DNA of 64,000 bases from Desulfospira joergensenii DSM 10085 (GCF_000420085.1 NZ_ATUG01000001.1:1697223-1761222), one strand, 5' to 3'. Counted from the first letter of the stretch, positions 53,206-62,824 are shown. Program-made: numbers and translations. Notes: generated by a model from the letters alone, not told the origin.

Positions 53206-54024
53206 TCAGACAATCCCCTTGGGCATGGGCGGAACCCTTTCTCCGGCCAGGATAAAGCCGCCATCCAGGCGGAGAACCGTCCCGGTCATATAGGGGGCGT
53301 CCTTAATGATAAAGTTGACTGCTTTGACCACATCTGAAATGCGGCCGGTCCGGCCGGCCAGGGTATGATCAACAAGAGATTTTTTCTCAATGTCCGTGAG
53401 GACCTCTTGCCATCCCCTTGTCCCTTGGCCGTGGCGGGTTTCAAAAATCCCGAGCATGAGTTCGTTTACCCGTATCCCGGGAGCTCCCATCCTGGCCCAG
53501 GTTTCCGTAAGCGTCTGAATCCCCCGGTTGGCGGCTGCATACCCGTCATTGAAAACCAGGGCAGCCGGTCCGGTCCTTCCCACCAATCCGGCAATGGATG
53601 AAATATTGATGACAACGGCCTCATCAGAGCACCTGAGCAAGGGCAGCATCTCATCAAAAACCCAGCGTTTGGCCTTGAGGGTGGTTTCAATTTCCAGGTC
53701 CCACTGGTCTTCGGTATAGGCCCCGTGAACCGTGGGCCATCCGCCGCGTTCAATATTGTTGATCAGAATATCCAGGCGTCCGTACCTCTCCCGGATAAAC
53801 CGGGCCAGGGAACGGATCTCCTCCGGATTCCTCAGGTCGGCCTTCAGAATATGGTGGGTCGCTCCCGAGGCCTGAAACACCCGGTCCATTTCATTGAAAG
53901 AATCTTCCCAGTCATGGCGGGTGAGGACCAGGCAGGCACCCTGCCCTGCCAGGGCCAGTCCGATCCCCCTGCCAATCCCCTTGACCGCCCCCAGCACCAG
54001 GGCGATTTTTCCCTGAATATCCAT
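53206..54024 (-). CDS. SDR family protein lacking the catalytic lysine
   Basis: 272-residue Rossmann-fold protein of the short-chain dehydrogenase/reductase family. The cofactor motif is GAVKGIGRG (residues 12-20), NN is at 89-90 and the catalytic serine region INISS ends at residue 143. The active-site tyrosine is at 162, but the YxxxK motif reads YAAAN, so lysine is replaced by asparagine at 166. The tail ends LRLDGGFILAGE, as usual. Activity is therefore doubtful or altered. It follows the YkgJ gene at 54027 by 2 bases and is probably co-transcribed with it. Confidence 0.82.
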   Translation of the reverse strand: MDIQGKIALVLGAVKGIGRGIGLALAGQGACLVLTRHDWEDSFNEMDRVFQASGATHHILKADLRNPEEIRSLARFIRERYGRLDILINNIERGGWPTVHGAYTEDQWDLEIETTLKAKRWVFDEMLPLLRCSDEAVVINISSIAGLVGRTGPAALVFNDGYAAANRGIQTLTETWARMGAPGIRVNELMLGIFETRHGQGTRGWQEVLTDIEKKSLVDHTLAGRTGRISDVVKAVNFIIKDAPYMTGTVLRLDGGFILAGERVPPMPKGIV

Positions 54025-54026
54025 GA

Positions 54027-54767
54027 TCAGAATCTAAGCTCCCGGCCGAAGAGCCGGTGTTTTACCCAGGCAATGCCGAAGTCCAGGAGCGCGGTATCAT
54101 CGGCCGCTATCTTTTCCGCAAAATCCCGGGGCAGGACCAGGTCTTTCAGAAGACCCTGATTTTGGATTTTATCCCTGAACTCATCCAGGTTGTAGAGGGC
54201 CAGGTAGAAAATGTCGGATTCCGCCCCTTCCAGCCTTCCCGGCATGATCTGATTTTTGAGGCTGATCAATTCCATGAGCTTGTCGTTCTGCCGGTTGTGG
54301 TCTCCCACATGCTGACCCTCAAGCCACTTCCCCACGGTCCTGCCCTCTTTTTTGCCGAACCCTTTACAATGGTCTTCCTTGATCAGAGCAAAATACTCAC
54401 GGATTTCACCCGTGGCCCTGTCTCTGGCAATGGCCCGGGCCAGGGGATAAAGCCGACAGGATCCGGGCCGGTCTTCATAGACGGAACAGCCCTTCTCAGT
54501 GACAAAGGGGCAGGCATGACCCGTGGCCGGATTGGGTTTGAATTCCACCACGGGCAGACCTGTTTCCGGACCGATGTGCATTGAAGTGTATTCCCTTAAA
54601 AAAGAGTGGGAACTGATTTTCAAAGCCTTCTTCATCCTCAGGATATCATAGGGGGTCAGGGCCTGGTTCAAATCCCTGCAGCATTCGTTAAAGCAGGGAT
54701 TTTCCGCCCCGCAGCCAAACTCCATGGGATCATTGATTCCCAAGGGGATCATATCTTCACTCATCAA
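54027..54767 (-). CDS. YkgJ family cysteine-cluster protein (long form)
   Basis: 246 residues. The cysteine motifs are GAENPCFNECCRDLN (residues 20-32), CPFVTEKGCSVYEDRPGSC and CRLYPLARA, which match the YkgJ/PF03692 metal-chelating domain. The C-terminal half is longer than in the two other YkgJ genes of this window and is mostly helical. Function unknown. It is read with the SDR gene downstream and is divergent from aprB. Confidence 0.82.
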   Translation of the reverse strand: MMSEDMIPLGINDPMEFGCGAENPCFNECCRDLNQALTPYDILRMKKALKISSHSFLREYTSMHIGPETGLPVVEFKPNPATGHACPFVTEKGCSVYEDRPGSCRLYPLARAIARDRATGEIREYFALIKEDHCKGFGKKEGRTVGKWLEGQHVGDHNRQNDKLMELISLKNQIMPGRLEGAESDIFYLALYNLDEFRDKIQNQGLLKDLVLPRDFAEKIAADDTALLDFGIAWVKHRLFGRELRF

Positions 54768-54986
54768 TCACTTTCCTTTTTTATATCTGCCATTCCAAAT
54801 TATACTATCCGGATCAAACAAATTGCCCCTTAAATTACCAGCAAACCACCCATTTTACCAGATGATTTTCCCGGCTCCGGCCTCACCATATCTGGTGGCG
54901 AATTTAGATTAATTTAGTATATATTGTGGAGGGAAAGTTCATCAATATAATTGAATGAATTGATAAATCTTTTTTTTCAAATTTTC

Positions 54987-55208
54987 TTGACAAAAACCTT
55001 GGGAGGGTGCTATTTCCATAACATTTATGCGGAGCCTGTACCGTTTGTTCATTCATTGCACCATGAGTGAATTTTTAATTATGGTACATAAATTTGCTTA
55101 AAAGAACACACAGTCTGGAAAGTGTCAGATCCAGACAGATTTATAAAGAAGATAACAGCACAACGGTATTGTGCAATTTGATTAACTTAATTTATGGAGG
55201 TATTTTAA
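54987..55208 (+). promoter_or_regulatory. aprBA promoter and structured 5' leader
   Basis: Within the 441-base gap 54768-55208 there is TTGACA (54987-54992), a 17-base spacer and CTATTT (55010-55015), a plausible sigma-70 promoter. This gives a leader of roughly 185 bases. It has two perfect 6-bp hairpins: GTCTGG (55113-55118) with CCAGAC (55131-55136), and GCACAA (55158-55163) with TTGTGC (55169-55174). A strong GGAGGT ribosome site follows. The leader may stabilise a very abundant mRNA or carry control. The part 54768-54986 shows no gene. Confidence 0.55.
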
Positions 55209-55646
55209 ATGCCATCTTTTGTAATTGCAGAAAAATGTGACGGCTGCAAAGGTGGGGACAAAACAGCATGTATGTACATCTGCCCCAATGACCTGATGGT
55301 TCTTGATCCCAACGAAATGAAAGCATACAACCAGGAACCCGATCAGTGCTGGGAATGCTATTCTTGCGTAAAAATTTGTCCTTCCCAGGCCATTGAAGTC
55401 AGAGGATACTCCGACTTTGTACCCATGGGAGCTTCTGTTGTGCCCATGATGGGTACCGAGGATGTGATGTGGACCTGTAAGTTTAGAAACGGCGTTGTAA
55501 AACGCTTTAAGTTCCCCATCAGAACCACTCCCGAAGGTGAGGCCAACTCTTATGATGACCTCAAAGGTAAAGATCTTAACAGCGGCCTGCTCTCCACTGA
55601 AGAGGCAGACGGTTATGAACTGAAGGCTCCCACCGAGCTGGCATAA
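55209..55646 (+). CDS. aprB: Adenylylsulfate reductase, beta subunit
   Basis: 145 residues. Two [4Fe-4S] clusters are bound by Cys 10, 13, 21 and 25 and by Cys 47, 50, 53 and 57; KCDGCKGGDKTACMYICP is the AprB signature. The C-terminal tail wraps around AprA in known structures. AprB passes electrons to the FAD of AprA, which reduces APS to sulfite and AMP in the cytoplasm. RBS GGAGGT. It is 55 bases upstream of aprA. Codon choice (GGT, GTT, AAC) suggests high expression. Confidence 0.97.
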   Translation: MPSFVIAEKCDGCKGGDKTACMYICPNDLMVLDPNEMKAYNQEPDQCWECYSCVKICPSQAIEVRGYSDFVPMGASVVPMMGTEDVMWTCKFRNGVVKRFKFPIRTTPEGEANSYDDLKGKDLNSGLLSTEEADGYELKAPTELA

Positions 55647-55701
55647 GTTTATACGTAAATCTTTATTTGATACTTTATTTTAAAAATTTTGGAGGTATAT
55701 A

Positions 55702-57663
55702 ATGGCATTACCTAACAAACCTGTCGGAGAACTCAAAGCTGTTAGAGATCCTGAGGTTGAGAAAAGAGACGTTGATGTTCTGATCATCGGTGGCGGTATG
55801 GCTGCCTGCGGAACTGCATTTGAGATCAAAAAATGGGCAGATGACGACACAAAGATCCTGCTCTGCGACAAAGCCGCCCTGGAAAGGTCCGGCGCAGTCG
55901 CCCAGGGTCTGTCTGCAATCAACACCTATATCGGTGAAAACAAACCCGAAGATTATGTCCGTATGGTCAGAAACGACCTTATGGGTATCGTTCGTGAAGA
56001 CCTGATCTTTGACCTGGGCCGTCACGTTGACGATTCAGTTCATCTTTTCGAAGAATGGGGACTTCCCGTATGGAAAAAAACCGATGACGGTAAAAACCTC
56101 AACGGTAAACAGGGAATGAAAGCCGGTACCCTTAAAGGCGGCGCCACTCCGGTCCGTACCGGTAAATGGCAGATCATGATCAACGGTGAGTCTTACAAGA
56201 GAATCGTCGCCGAAGCCGGTAAAAAAGCCCTTGGCGAAGAAAACATCCTTGAAAGATGCTTCATCGTTGAACTTCTCAACGACAAGGACGATCCTTCAAG
56301 AGTTGCCGGCGCAGTCGGTTTCTCCGTACGTGAAAACAAGGTTTACATCATCAACGCAAAGGTGATGATGGTTGCCTGCGGTGGCGCGGTTAATATTTAC
56401 CAGCCCCGTTCCGTTGCTGAAGGTAAAGGCCGTGCATGGTATCCCGTATGGAACGCTGGTTCCACTTATACCATGGCTCTTAGAGCAGGTGCCGAACTTT
56501 CCATGATGGAAAACCGTTTCACCCCGGCTCGTTTTAAAGATGGTTACGGACCTGTTGGTGCATGGTTCCTTCTCTTTAAAGCCAAAACCGTTAACGGCAT
56601 CGGTGAAAACTATGCCGGTTCCGATGATGCCAAAGCAGAGCTTGAAAAATATGCTCCTTACGGAACAGCTGCTGTTACTCCCACCTGCCTGAGAAACCAT
56701 CTCATGATGAAAGAGTACAAAGAAGGCCGCGGTCCCATCATCATGGAAACCTCAAAAGCCCTGGCCGCTCTGGGTGAAACCATGAGCAAGAAAGAGCTCA
56801 AGCATCTTGAATCAGAAGCCTGGGAAGATTTCCTTGACATGTCCGTTGGCCAGGCCGGCCTCTGGTGCGCCACCAACACAGAGCCTGAGAAAAAAGACTC
56901 TGAAATCATGCCCACCGAGCCCTACCTGCTGGGTTCCCACTCCGGCTGCTGCGGTCTCTGGTGCTCCGGTCCCGAAGAAGACTGGGTCCCTGACAGCTAC
57001 AAATGGGGTTACAACAGAATGACCACTGTCAAGGGTCTGTTTACTGCCGGTGACGGCGTTGGCTGCTCCGGTCATAAGTTCTCTTCCGGCTCCCATGCTG
57101 AAGGCCGTATCATTGCCAAGTCCATGCTTCAGTACCTGAAAGCCGAAGGCGACAAGGTTAGCGGTTTCAAAGAAACCGATCAGGAACTGGTTGACATGGT
57201 TTACAAACCGGTCAGAAACTACCTTGACCATTGTGATTACACAACGGCCACTGACGTTAACCCGAATTACTGCAAACCTGCCGGCATGGCCATGCGTCTT
57301 ATGAAGATGACCAATGAGTACGGTGCAGGTACCGGAACCTTCTACATGACTTCCGGTAAAAACCTTGAGATCCTCATGGAACTGTTTGAAATGTTCCGTG
57401 AAGACCTTGAGAAAATTGCCGCCGGTGACCTGCATGAACTGATGAGAGCATGGGAAATCACCCATCGTCTCTACACGGTTCAGGCCCATACCCGTCACAT
57501 CCAGTTCCGTGAAGAATCAAGATACCCTGGTTTCTACTACAGAGGCGACTTCATGGGTCAGAATGACGACGAGTGGTTCTGCTTTACCAACTCATCATAC
57601 AACAAAGAGACCAACGAATGGACTCTGAAAAAAGAACCGTATGTCAAGATTATCTCCGACTAG
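55702..57663 (+). CDS. aprA: Adenylylsulfate reductase, alpha subunit
   Basis: 653 residues, normal for the family. The FAD-binding N-terminus (VLIIGGGMAACGTAFEIKKW) is followed by the fumarate-reductase-like core: CDKAALERSGAVAQGLSAIN, PTCLRNHLMMKEYKEGRGP and DGVGCSGHKFSSGSHAEGR. It catalyses the two-electron reduction of APS to sulfite at FAD. It forms the AprBA heterodimer with the upstream gene and receives electrons that come from QmoABC. Codon bias resembles aprB and is stronger than in the surrounding genes, as expected for a very abundant protein. A strong terminator follows. Confidence 0.98.
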   Translation: MALPNKPVGELKAVRDPEVEKRDVDVLIIGGGMAACGTAFEIKKWADDDTKILLCDKAALERSGAVAQGLSAINTYIGENKPEDYVRMVRNDLMGIVREDLIFDLGRHVDDSVHLFEEWGLPVWKKTDDGKNLNGKQGMKAGTLKGGATPVRTGKWQIMINGESYKRIVAEAGKKALGEENILERCFIVELLNDKDDPSRVAGAVGFSVRENKVYIINAKVMMVACGGAVNIYQPRSVAEGKGRAWYPVWNAGSTYTMALRAGAELSMMENRFTPARFKDGYGPVGAWFLLFKAKTVNGIGENYAGSDDAKAELEKYAPYGTAAVTPTCLRNHLMMKEYKEGRGPIIMETSKALAALGETMSKKELKHLESEAWEDFLDMSVGQAGLWCATNTEPEKKDSEIMPTEPYLLGSHSGCCGLWCSGPEEDWVPDSYKWGYNRMTTVKGLFTAGDGVGCSGHKFSSGSHAEGRIIAKSMLQYLKAEGDKVSGFKETDQELVDMVYKPVRNYLDHCDYTTATDVNPNYCKPAGMAMRLMKMTNEYGAGTGTFYMTSGKNLEILMELFEMFREDLEKIAAGDLHELMRAWEITHRLYTVQAHTRHIQFREESRYPGFYYRGDFMGQNDDEWFCFTNSSYNKETNEWTLKKEPYVKIISD

Positions 57664-57705
57664 CGTTGAAGATCGACCTTAAAGTACGATTCTGAGCGTT
57701 ATTAA

Positions 57706-57743
57706 CCTCCAGGTGCTGGCCTACCAGCACCTGGGGGTTTTTT
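57706..57743 (+). terminator. Rho-independent terminator between aprA and qmoA
   Basis: A 14-bp stem with one G-U pair (57706-57719 with 57724-57737) and a 4-base loop is followed directly by six T. It lies 43 bases after the aprA stop, so most aprBA transcripts should end here. The 268-base gap to qmoA (57664-57931) holds no other gene; no clear sigma-70 promoter for qmo is visible in it. Confidence 0.92.
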
Positions 57744-57931
57744 CAGATTATAGGTCTTTTTTTGGGACTTCTTCCTGTCTCCTCTTTTGTAAGGATATGA
57801 ACCGGGCCTGTCAGAAGGGCTTTTCAAGTGGTTGATGTCATTAGAAAATAGGAGAGAGGGTGCCTGGAAAAAGGCATGTTACCAATAACATAATAACGAT
57901 TACATATAACTCAAATGCACGGAGGGACAGC

Positions 57932-59206
57932 ATGACAACAGATAATTCAGCCCCGATGACAGGAAGCATTATGGTGGTTGGTGGTGGAATCAGCGGCCTT
58001 ACAACTGCCCTGGAAGCTGCCGAAGTGGGGTATGAGGTCTTCCTTGTGGAAAAGGAAGCATCCCTTGGCGGAAGAGTCACCCAGCTCAAACACTACTTCC
58101 CCAAACTCTGCCCGCCCACATGCGGACTGGAGATCAACTACAGAAGAATCAAGGACAACAAGAACATCAAGGTATTCACCCTGTCTGAAGTACAGAAGGT
58201 GGAAGGCGCTCCCGGGGATTACACGGTAAGTGTCAGGACCGCTCCAAGGTATGTCAATGAAAATTGTACGGCCTGCGGAGAATGTGCTGCGGTCTGTGAA
58301 ACTGAAATTTCCAATGAGTTCAATTTTGGCATGGACAGAAGAAAGGCCGCCTACCTGCCCCATAACATGGCATTCCCCCAGAGGTATGTTATGGATCCGG
58401 CCATGAGCACCGATGACCGTGAAAAAGTTAAAGAGGCCTGTAAATACGATGCCGTTGATTTTGACATGGAAGAAAAGACCTTTGATCTCAAGGTCGGAGC
58501 CATTGTCTGGAACACCGGCTGGCAGCCCTATGACGCCACAAAGATCGACAACCTGGGATTTGGCCGCTATCAGAACGTCGTCACCAATATGATGCTGGAA
58601 AGGCTGGCCTCCCTTAACGGTCCCACCGGAGGCAAGATCCTTCGTCCCTCGGATGACAAGGAACCTGAAACCATCGCCTTTGCCCAATGTGCTGGTTCCC
58701 GGGATGAAAACCATCTGTCCTACTGCTCCTATATCTGCTGCATGGCTTCCCTGAAGCATGCCACATATCTGAGGGCCCAGTACCCGGATGCCAAGATCTA
58801 TATCTACTATATCGACCTGAGATCCCCGGGCAGAAAGTATGAAAACTTTTATGCCAAACTCAAAGAAGACGAAAACATCTTTTTTATTAAGGGGAAGGTG
58901 GCCGAAGTCAGCGAAGAAGCCGGTACCGGGAACATCAACCTGGTCGCCGAAGACACCATTACCGGTGACAAGGTCAGACAGACCGTGGACATGCTTGTGC
59001 TGGCCACGGGCATGCAGCCCACGGCCGCGGTGGATAAACCTGCCGCAGACCTGACCTATAACGAAGAAGGCTTTATCGTGAATGACTTTTCCAAAGGCGG
59101 CATGTTCGCAGCAGGCTGTGCCAACAAGCCGGCCGATGTTGTTACATCTAACCAGAATGCCACCGGCATGGCTCTCAAAGCCATTCAGACCCTTGTAAGG
59201 AGGTAG
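57932..59206 (+). CDS. qmoA: Quinone-interacting oxidoreductase subunit QmoA (HdrA-like flavoprotein)
   Basis: 424 residues from ATG 57932 (MTTDNSAPMTG), with RBS GGAGGG; the frame runs to 57860. The FAD Rossmann motif is VVGGGISGLTTALEAAEVGY. Cysteine motifs FPKLCPPTCGLE, CTACGECAAVC and CSYICCMASLKHA match the HdrA-like QmoA family. QmoA works in the cytoplasm with QmoB and membrane QmoC to pass electrons from menaquinol toward AprBA. Followed by qmoB after 8 bases. Confidence 0.95.
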   Translation: MTTDNSAPMTGSIMVVGGGISGLTTALEAAEVGYEVFLVEKEASLGGRVTQLKHYFPKLCPPTCGLEINYRRIKDNKNIKVFTLSEVQKVEGAPGDYTVSVRTAPRYVNENCTACGECAAVCETEISNEFNFGMDRRKAAYLPHNMAFPQRYVMDPAMSTDDREKVKEACKYDAVDFDMEEKTFDLKVGAIVWNTGWQPYDATKIDNLGFGRYQNVVTNMMLERLASLNGPTGGKILRPSDDKEPETIAFAQCAGSRDENHLSYCSYICCMASLKHATYLRAQYPDAKIYIYYIDLRSPGRKYENFYAKLKEDENIFFIKGKVAEVSEEAGTGNINLVAEDTITGDKVRQTVDMLVLATGMQPTAAVDKPAADLTYNEEGFIVNDFSKGGMFAAGCANKPADVVTSNQNATGMALKAIQTLVRR

Positions 59207-59214
59207 CGAAAACC

Positions 59215-61551
59215 ATGGATAAAAAATACGGCGTATATATCTGCACAGGCTGTGGAATCGGAGATACCCTCGACATGGAAGCCCTGGTGGATGTTCCGGA
59301 TGAAGAGGGAGTTAACTGCACCACCCATCCCTTCCTGTGCTCCAAAGAAGGTGTGGATCTGATCCAGAAGGACATCGATGACGGCAAGGTCAATACCATG
59401 GTCATCGGAGCCTGTTCCAGAAGGGTCAACTTTGATACTTTCAATTTCCCCGGCTGCATTGTCGAGAGGACAAACCTGAGGGAAGGCGTGGTATGGCCCC
59501 ACTCAAGGGAAACCTACCCGGCCCTTACCGAAGAACAAAAGGAAGACGAAGAACATTTTGATGTCGTCCAGATGAAGGCGGAAGACTATATCAAAATGAG
59601 CATGATCCGGGTTGAAAAAGTAAAGCTGCCCGAGGCCTACAAGACAGAGTCCTTTTCCAAAAAGATCCTGGTTCTGGGCGGAGGCGTCACCGGTATGGCA
59701 GCGGCTTTGGACGCAGCCAAAACCGGCTATGAGGTCACCATCGTCGAAAAGACCGAAGCCCTGGGCGGTTATGCTGCCAAGCTCAGAAGCCAGATGCCTG
59801 TGGCAGAACCGTTTGAGTCTCTCCAGGCCCCTGTGGTGGATTCCATGATCCAGGAAATCGGGACCTTTTCCAATATCGAGGTGAGGACCAACTGCGAAGT
59901 GGCCCGTATCGCCGGTCAGCCCGGAGAGTTCACCGTGACCTTCAAAAAACCGGGTGAAAAGATTCCCTTTGACGTACCCTTCCCCCTTCCAGAAGAGATG
60001 CTTGTGGATGAAAGCGGCAAGGAACTGGATGCGGAAACCGCCCATGCAAAGTATCTTGAATACAACGAGGGCCGGGAAGACATCCTCCAGCTGGATCCCA
60101 AGGGCGAACTTTACGGAGCCGTTGTCCTGGCTGCCGGATGGCGCCCCGCCACCCTGGAAGGGGAGGCCTTTGAACACCTGGGAATTGATCTGCCCGACGT
60201 GATTACCAACCACGAATTTGAGGAGATTGCAGCCAGGGGCAAAATCGTCCGCCCGTCCGACGGGAAAGAGGCCAAGAACGTGGTCTTTATCCAGTCCCCC
60301 GGCAAGGACGAAGATGATGCGGATTTCGAGTATGCCGGTTCGGTTACCAGCCAGGTGGCCCTGAAGCAGGCCAAATACGTCCGGGAAGATTATGCGGATG
60401 GAAAAGCCTATGTGATCTACCAGCACATGAGAACCCCGGGACTCCAGGAAAACTTTTACAAGAGCATGCAGCAGGACGACGGGATTTTCATGACCAAAGG
60501 GGCGGTGACCGAAGTTGCCAGCCAGGGAAACGGACTGGCGGTAAATGCAACCAATACCCTCCTGGGCGAGAATCTGGCCATTCAGGCCGACCTGGTGGTT
60601 GTGGCCGGAGGCATGGTGCCTGCCACCAAGGATGATCCCATTGTTAACCTGGCCTACCGCCAGGGCCCCGGTTTCAGGGACAATGATATCTTTGGCCAGT
60701 ATGCCGACTCCAACTATATCTGCTTCCCCTATGAAACCCAGAGAACCGGTATTTACGCGGCCGGTGCCGTCCGGCGGGCCATGACCATTGAAGAGTCCGT
60801 TGAAGATGCTTCCGGAGCTGCACTCAAGGCCATCCAGTGCATTGAAAGCGCCAACCGGGGCATGGCGGTTCATCCGCGCTCCGGGGACATGACTTACCCG
60901 GAATTCTTTTTCCAGAGATGCACCCAGTGCAAGAGATGTACGGTTGAATGTCCATTCGGCGCCCTGGATGACGATGAAAAGGGAACTCCCAAGGCCAATC
61001 CCACACGATGCCGCCGCTGCGGTACCTGCATGGGTGCCTGCCCTGAAAGAATCATCTCCTTTGCCGATTACTCCATTGACAGTATCGGTTCCCAGGTAAA
61101 GGCCGTGGGCGTCCCCTCCGAGGACGACTTTGACGAGCCGCCTTTACGGTTCCTGGCCCTGATCTGCGAAAACGATGCCTTTCCTGCCCTGGATATGGTG
61201 GGAATGAACCGGATTGACTATTCTCCCAATGTCAGGTTCATTCCGGTACGCTGCCTGGGTTCGGTAAATACCATCTGGATCAAGGATGCTCTGGCCCAGG
61301 GTATGGACGGTGTTATCCTCATCGGATGCAAGCACGGCGACGACTACCAGTGCCACTTTGTCAAAGGATCTGAACTCGCTGAAGTCCGGGTAAAGAAAAT
61401 CGGGGATGCCCTGGCAAGTCTGGCCCTTGAAGAAGAGCGCGTGGCCTTTGCAGAAATTGCCATTGACGAATATGATAAACTCCCTGAAATTATCAATGCC
61501 TTTGTTGAAGAAGTCGAAGACCTGGGTCCGAACCCGTTCAAAGGATTTTAA
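59215..61551 (+). CDS. qmoB: Quinone-interacting oxidoreductase subunit QmoB (HdrA/MvhD-like)
   Basis: 778 residues. The N-terminal part (GVYICTGCGIGDTLDM, GACSRR) and the FAD motif VLGGGVTGMAAALDAAKTGY are HdrA-like. Two [4Fe-4S] ferredoxin motifs follow (CTQCKRCTVECPFGALD and CRRCGTCMGACPERI, about residues 570-620). The C-terminal domain resembles MvhD/FrhD (RFIPVRCLGSVNTI, GVILIGCKHGDDYQC). QmoB is the probable electron-carrying partner that docks with AprBA. RBS AGGAGGT. It is separated from qmoC by 39 bases. Confidence 0.95.
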   Translation: MDKKYGVYICTGCGIGDTLDMEALVDVPDEEGVNCTTHPFLCSKEGVDLIQKDIDDGKVNTMVIGACSRRVNFDTFNFPGCIVERTNLREGVVWPHSRETYPALTEEQKEDEEHFDVVQMKAEDYIKMSMIRVEKVKLPEAYKTESFSKKILVLGGGVTGMAAALDAAKTGYEVTIVEKTEALGGYAAKLRSQMPVAEPFESLQAPVVDSMIQEIGTFSNIEVRTNCEVARIAGQPGEFTVTFKKPGEKIPFDVPFPLPEEMLVDESGKELDAETAHAKYLEYNEGREDILQLDPKGELYGAVVLAAGWRPATLEGEAFEHLGIDLPDVITNHEFEEIAARGKIVRPSDGKEAKNVVFIQSPGKDEDDADFEYAGSVTSQVALKQAKYVREDYADGKAYVIYQHMRTPGLQENFYKSMQQDDGIFMTKGAVTEVASQGNGLAVNATNTLLGENLAIQADLVVVAGGMVPATKDDPIVNLAYRQGPGFRDNDIFGQYADSNYICFPYETQRTGIYAAGAVRRAMTIEESVEDASGAALKAIQCIESANRGMAVHPRSGDMTYPEFFFQRCTQCKRCTVECPFGALDDDEKGTPKANPTRCRRCGTCMGACPERIISFADYSIDSIGSQVKAVGVPSEDDFDEPPLRFLALICENDAFPALDMVGMNRIDYSPNVRFIPVRCLGSVNTIWIKDALAQGMDGVILIGCKHGDDYQCHFVKGSELAEVRVKKIGDALASLALEEERVAFAEIAIDEYDKLPEIINAFVEEVEDLGPNPFKGF

Positions 61552-61590
61552 TCATCGTATACCGAAACAACCATATGGAGGTATGTAAAT

Positions 61591-62796
61591 ATGTCTGAAA
61601 AATATATTGCTCAACCGGATCTGGGGTTTATTGCCCAGGTAAGGGGCCTGGGTGGAGAAACATTGAAAAAATGTTTTCAATGCGCCACCTGTTCCGTTGC
61701 CTGTCCCATTGCACCCGAAGACAGTCCTTTCCCGAGAAAGGAAATGATCGCCGCATCCTGGGGCCTGAAAGATAAACTCATCGGCAACGGGGATATCTGG
61801 CTTTGCCATCAATGCGGCGACTGTACCGATCTGTGCCCCAGAGGCGCGGCTCCCGGTGACGTATTGTCCGCGGTCAGATCTGCAGCCATTACCGAATATG
61901 CCACTCCCAAGGCCCTGGCCAAGGCTGTAAACGATCCCAAAAAACTGCCCTTTCTCATCGGGATTCCCGCCGTCTGGTTTGCCATCCTGGCCTTTATCAC
62001 CATGAACTTCGGCGACACCATGACCAAGATCTTCAACGCCCTTTTCGGGGGCGGTCTTGGGGGCCGGCTTAACTGGTCCCACGCCCATGAAGGTGTAGAA
62101 CATGTCATCGCCCATGCCAACTTCGTATCCACCTGGTTTGTGGATATGACTTTCATACCCACGGCAGGACTCGTTACCATTGTTTTCCTGCTGGCCCTGA
62201 AACGGTTCATTGACGATATTCACAACAATGCCGTGCTGGAAGGTAAAACAGACAAGACATCCGTGGATTACAAGGCATTGGTTCAGGCCTTTTTCCGGGT
62301 CATTCCCACGGTACTCAAGCATGAAAAATTCAATGAATGTGAAGCCAACAAGGAAAGGGCCACCCCGCACATGATGGTGCTTTATTCTTTTATCGGGCTT
62401 TTCATTGTTACCGCTGTTTGCGGAATGATGCTTTACCTGGGCAATTATCCCGGGCCCTATCCCCAGCTCAACCCCATCAAGTGGCTGGCCAACATCGCCG
62501 GTGTGGCTCTGGTGATCGGGTCGGGGATCATGATCAAAAACAGGCTGGACAACAAAGACCAGGTCACGGCGTATAAAGACTGGTTTATCCTGGGAGTGGT
62601 CTTTATCCTGGGACTCACCGGTCTGCTGACTGAAATGGCCCGTCTGGCCCATTTGGAGTATGTCTCATATTTCATCTACTGGGTGCATCTGATCGCCATT
62701 TTCAATCTGTTTGCATTCCTGCCCTTTTCAAAAATGGCTCACCTGGTCTACAGACTGGTGGCCATGTCCTATGCAGAATATGGAAATAGAAGATAA
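61591..62796 (+). CDS. qmoC: Quinone-interacting oxidoreductase subunit QmoC
   Basis: 401 residues; a natural fusion of an HdrC-like domain and a cytochrome b-type membrane part. The N-terminus has two [4Fe-4S] motifs, CFQCATCSVACP and CHQCGDCTDLCP. About six membrane helices follow (about residues 125-385) with histidines suited to heme b (for example HAHEGVEHVIAHANF, and the last helices near HLEYVSYFIYWVHLIAIFN). It oxidises menaquinol at the membrane and passes electrons to QmoA/QmoB. It completes the qmoABC operon. RBS GGAGGT. Confidence 0.95.
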   Translation: MSEKYIAQPDLGFIAQVRGLGGETLKKCFQCATCSVACPIAPEDSPFPRKEMIAASWGLKDKLIGNGDIWLCHQCGDCTDLCPRGAAPGDVLSAVRSAAITEYATPKALAKAVNDPKKLPFLIGIPAVWFAILAFITMNFGDTMTKIFNALFGGGLGGRLNWSHAHEGVEHVIAHANFVSTWFVDMTFIPTAGLVTIVFLLALKRFIDDIHNNAVLEGKTDKTSVDYKALVQAFFRVIPTVLKHEKFNECEANKERATPHMMVLYSFIGLFIVTAVCGMMLYLGNYPGPYPQLNPIKWLANIAGVALVIGSGIMIKNRLDNKDQVTAYKDWFILGVVFILGLTGLLTEMARLAHLEYVSYFIYWVHLIAIFNLFAFLPFSKMAHLVYRLVAMSYAEYGNRR

Positions 62797-62824
62797 GCTA
62801 AAGTAAAACCGGTTTCAAACCCAC

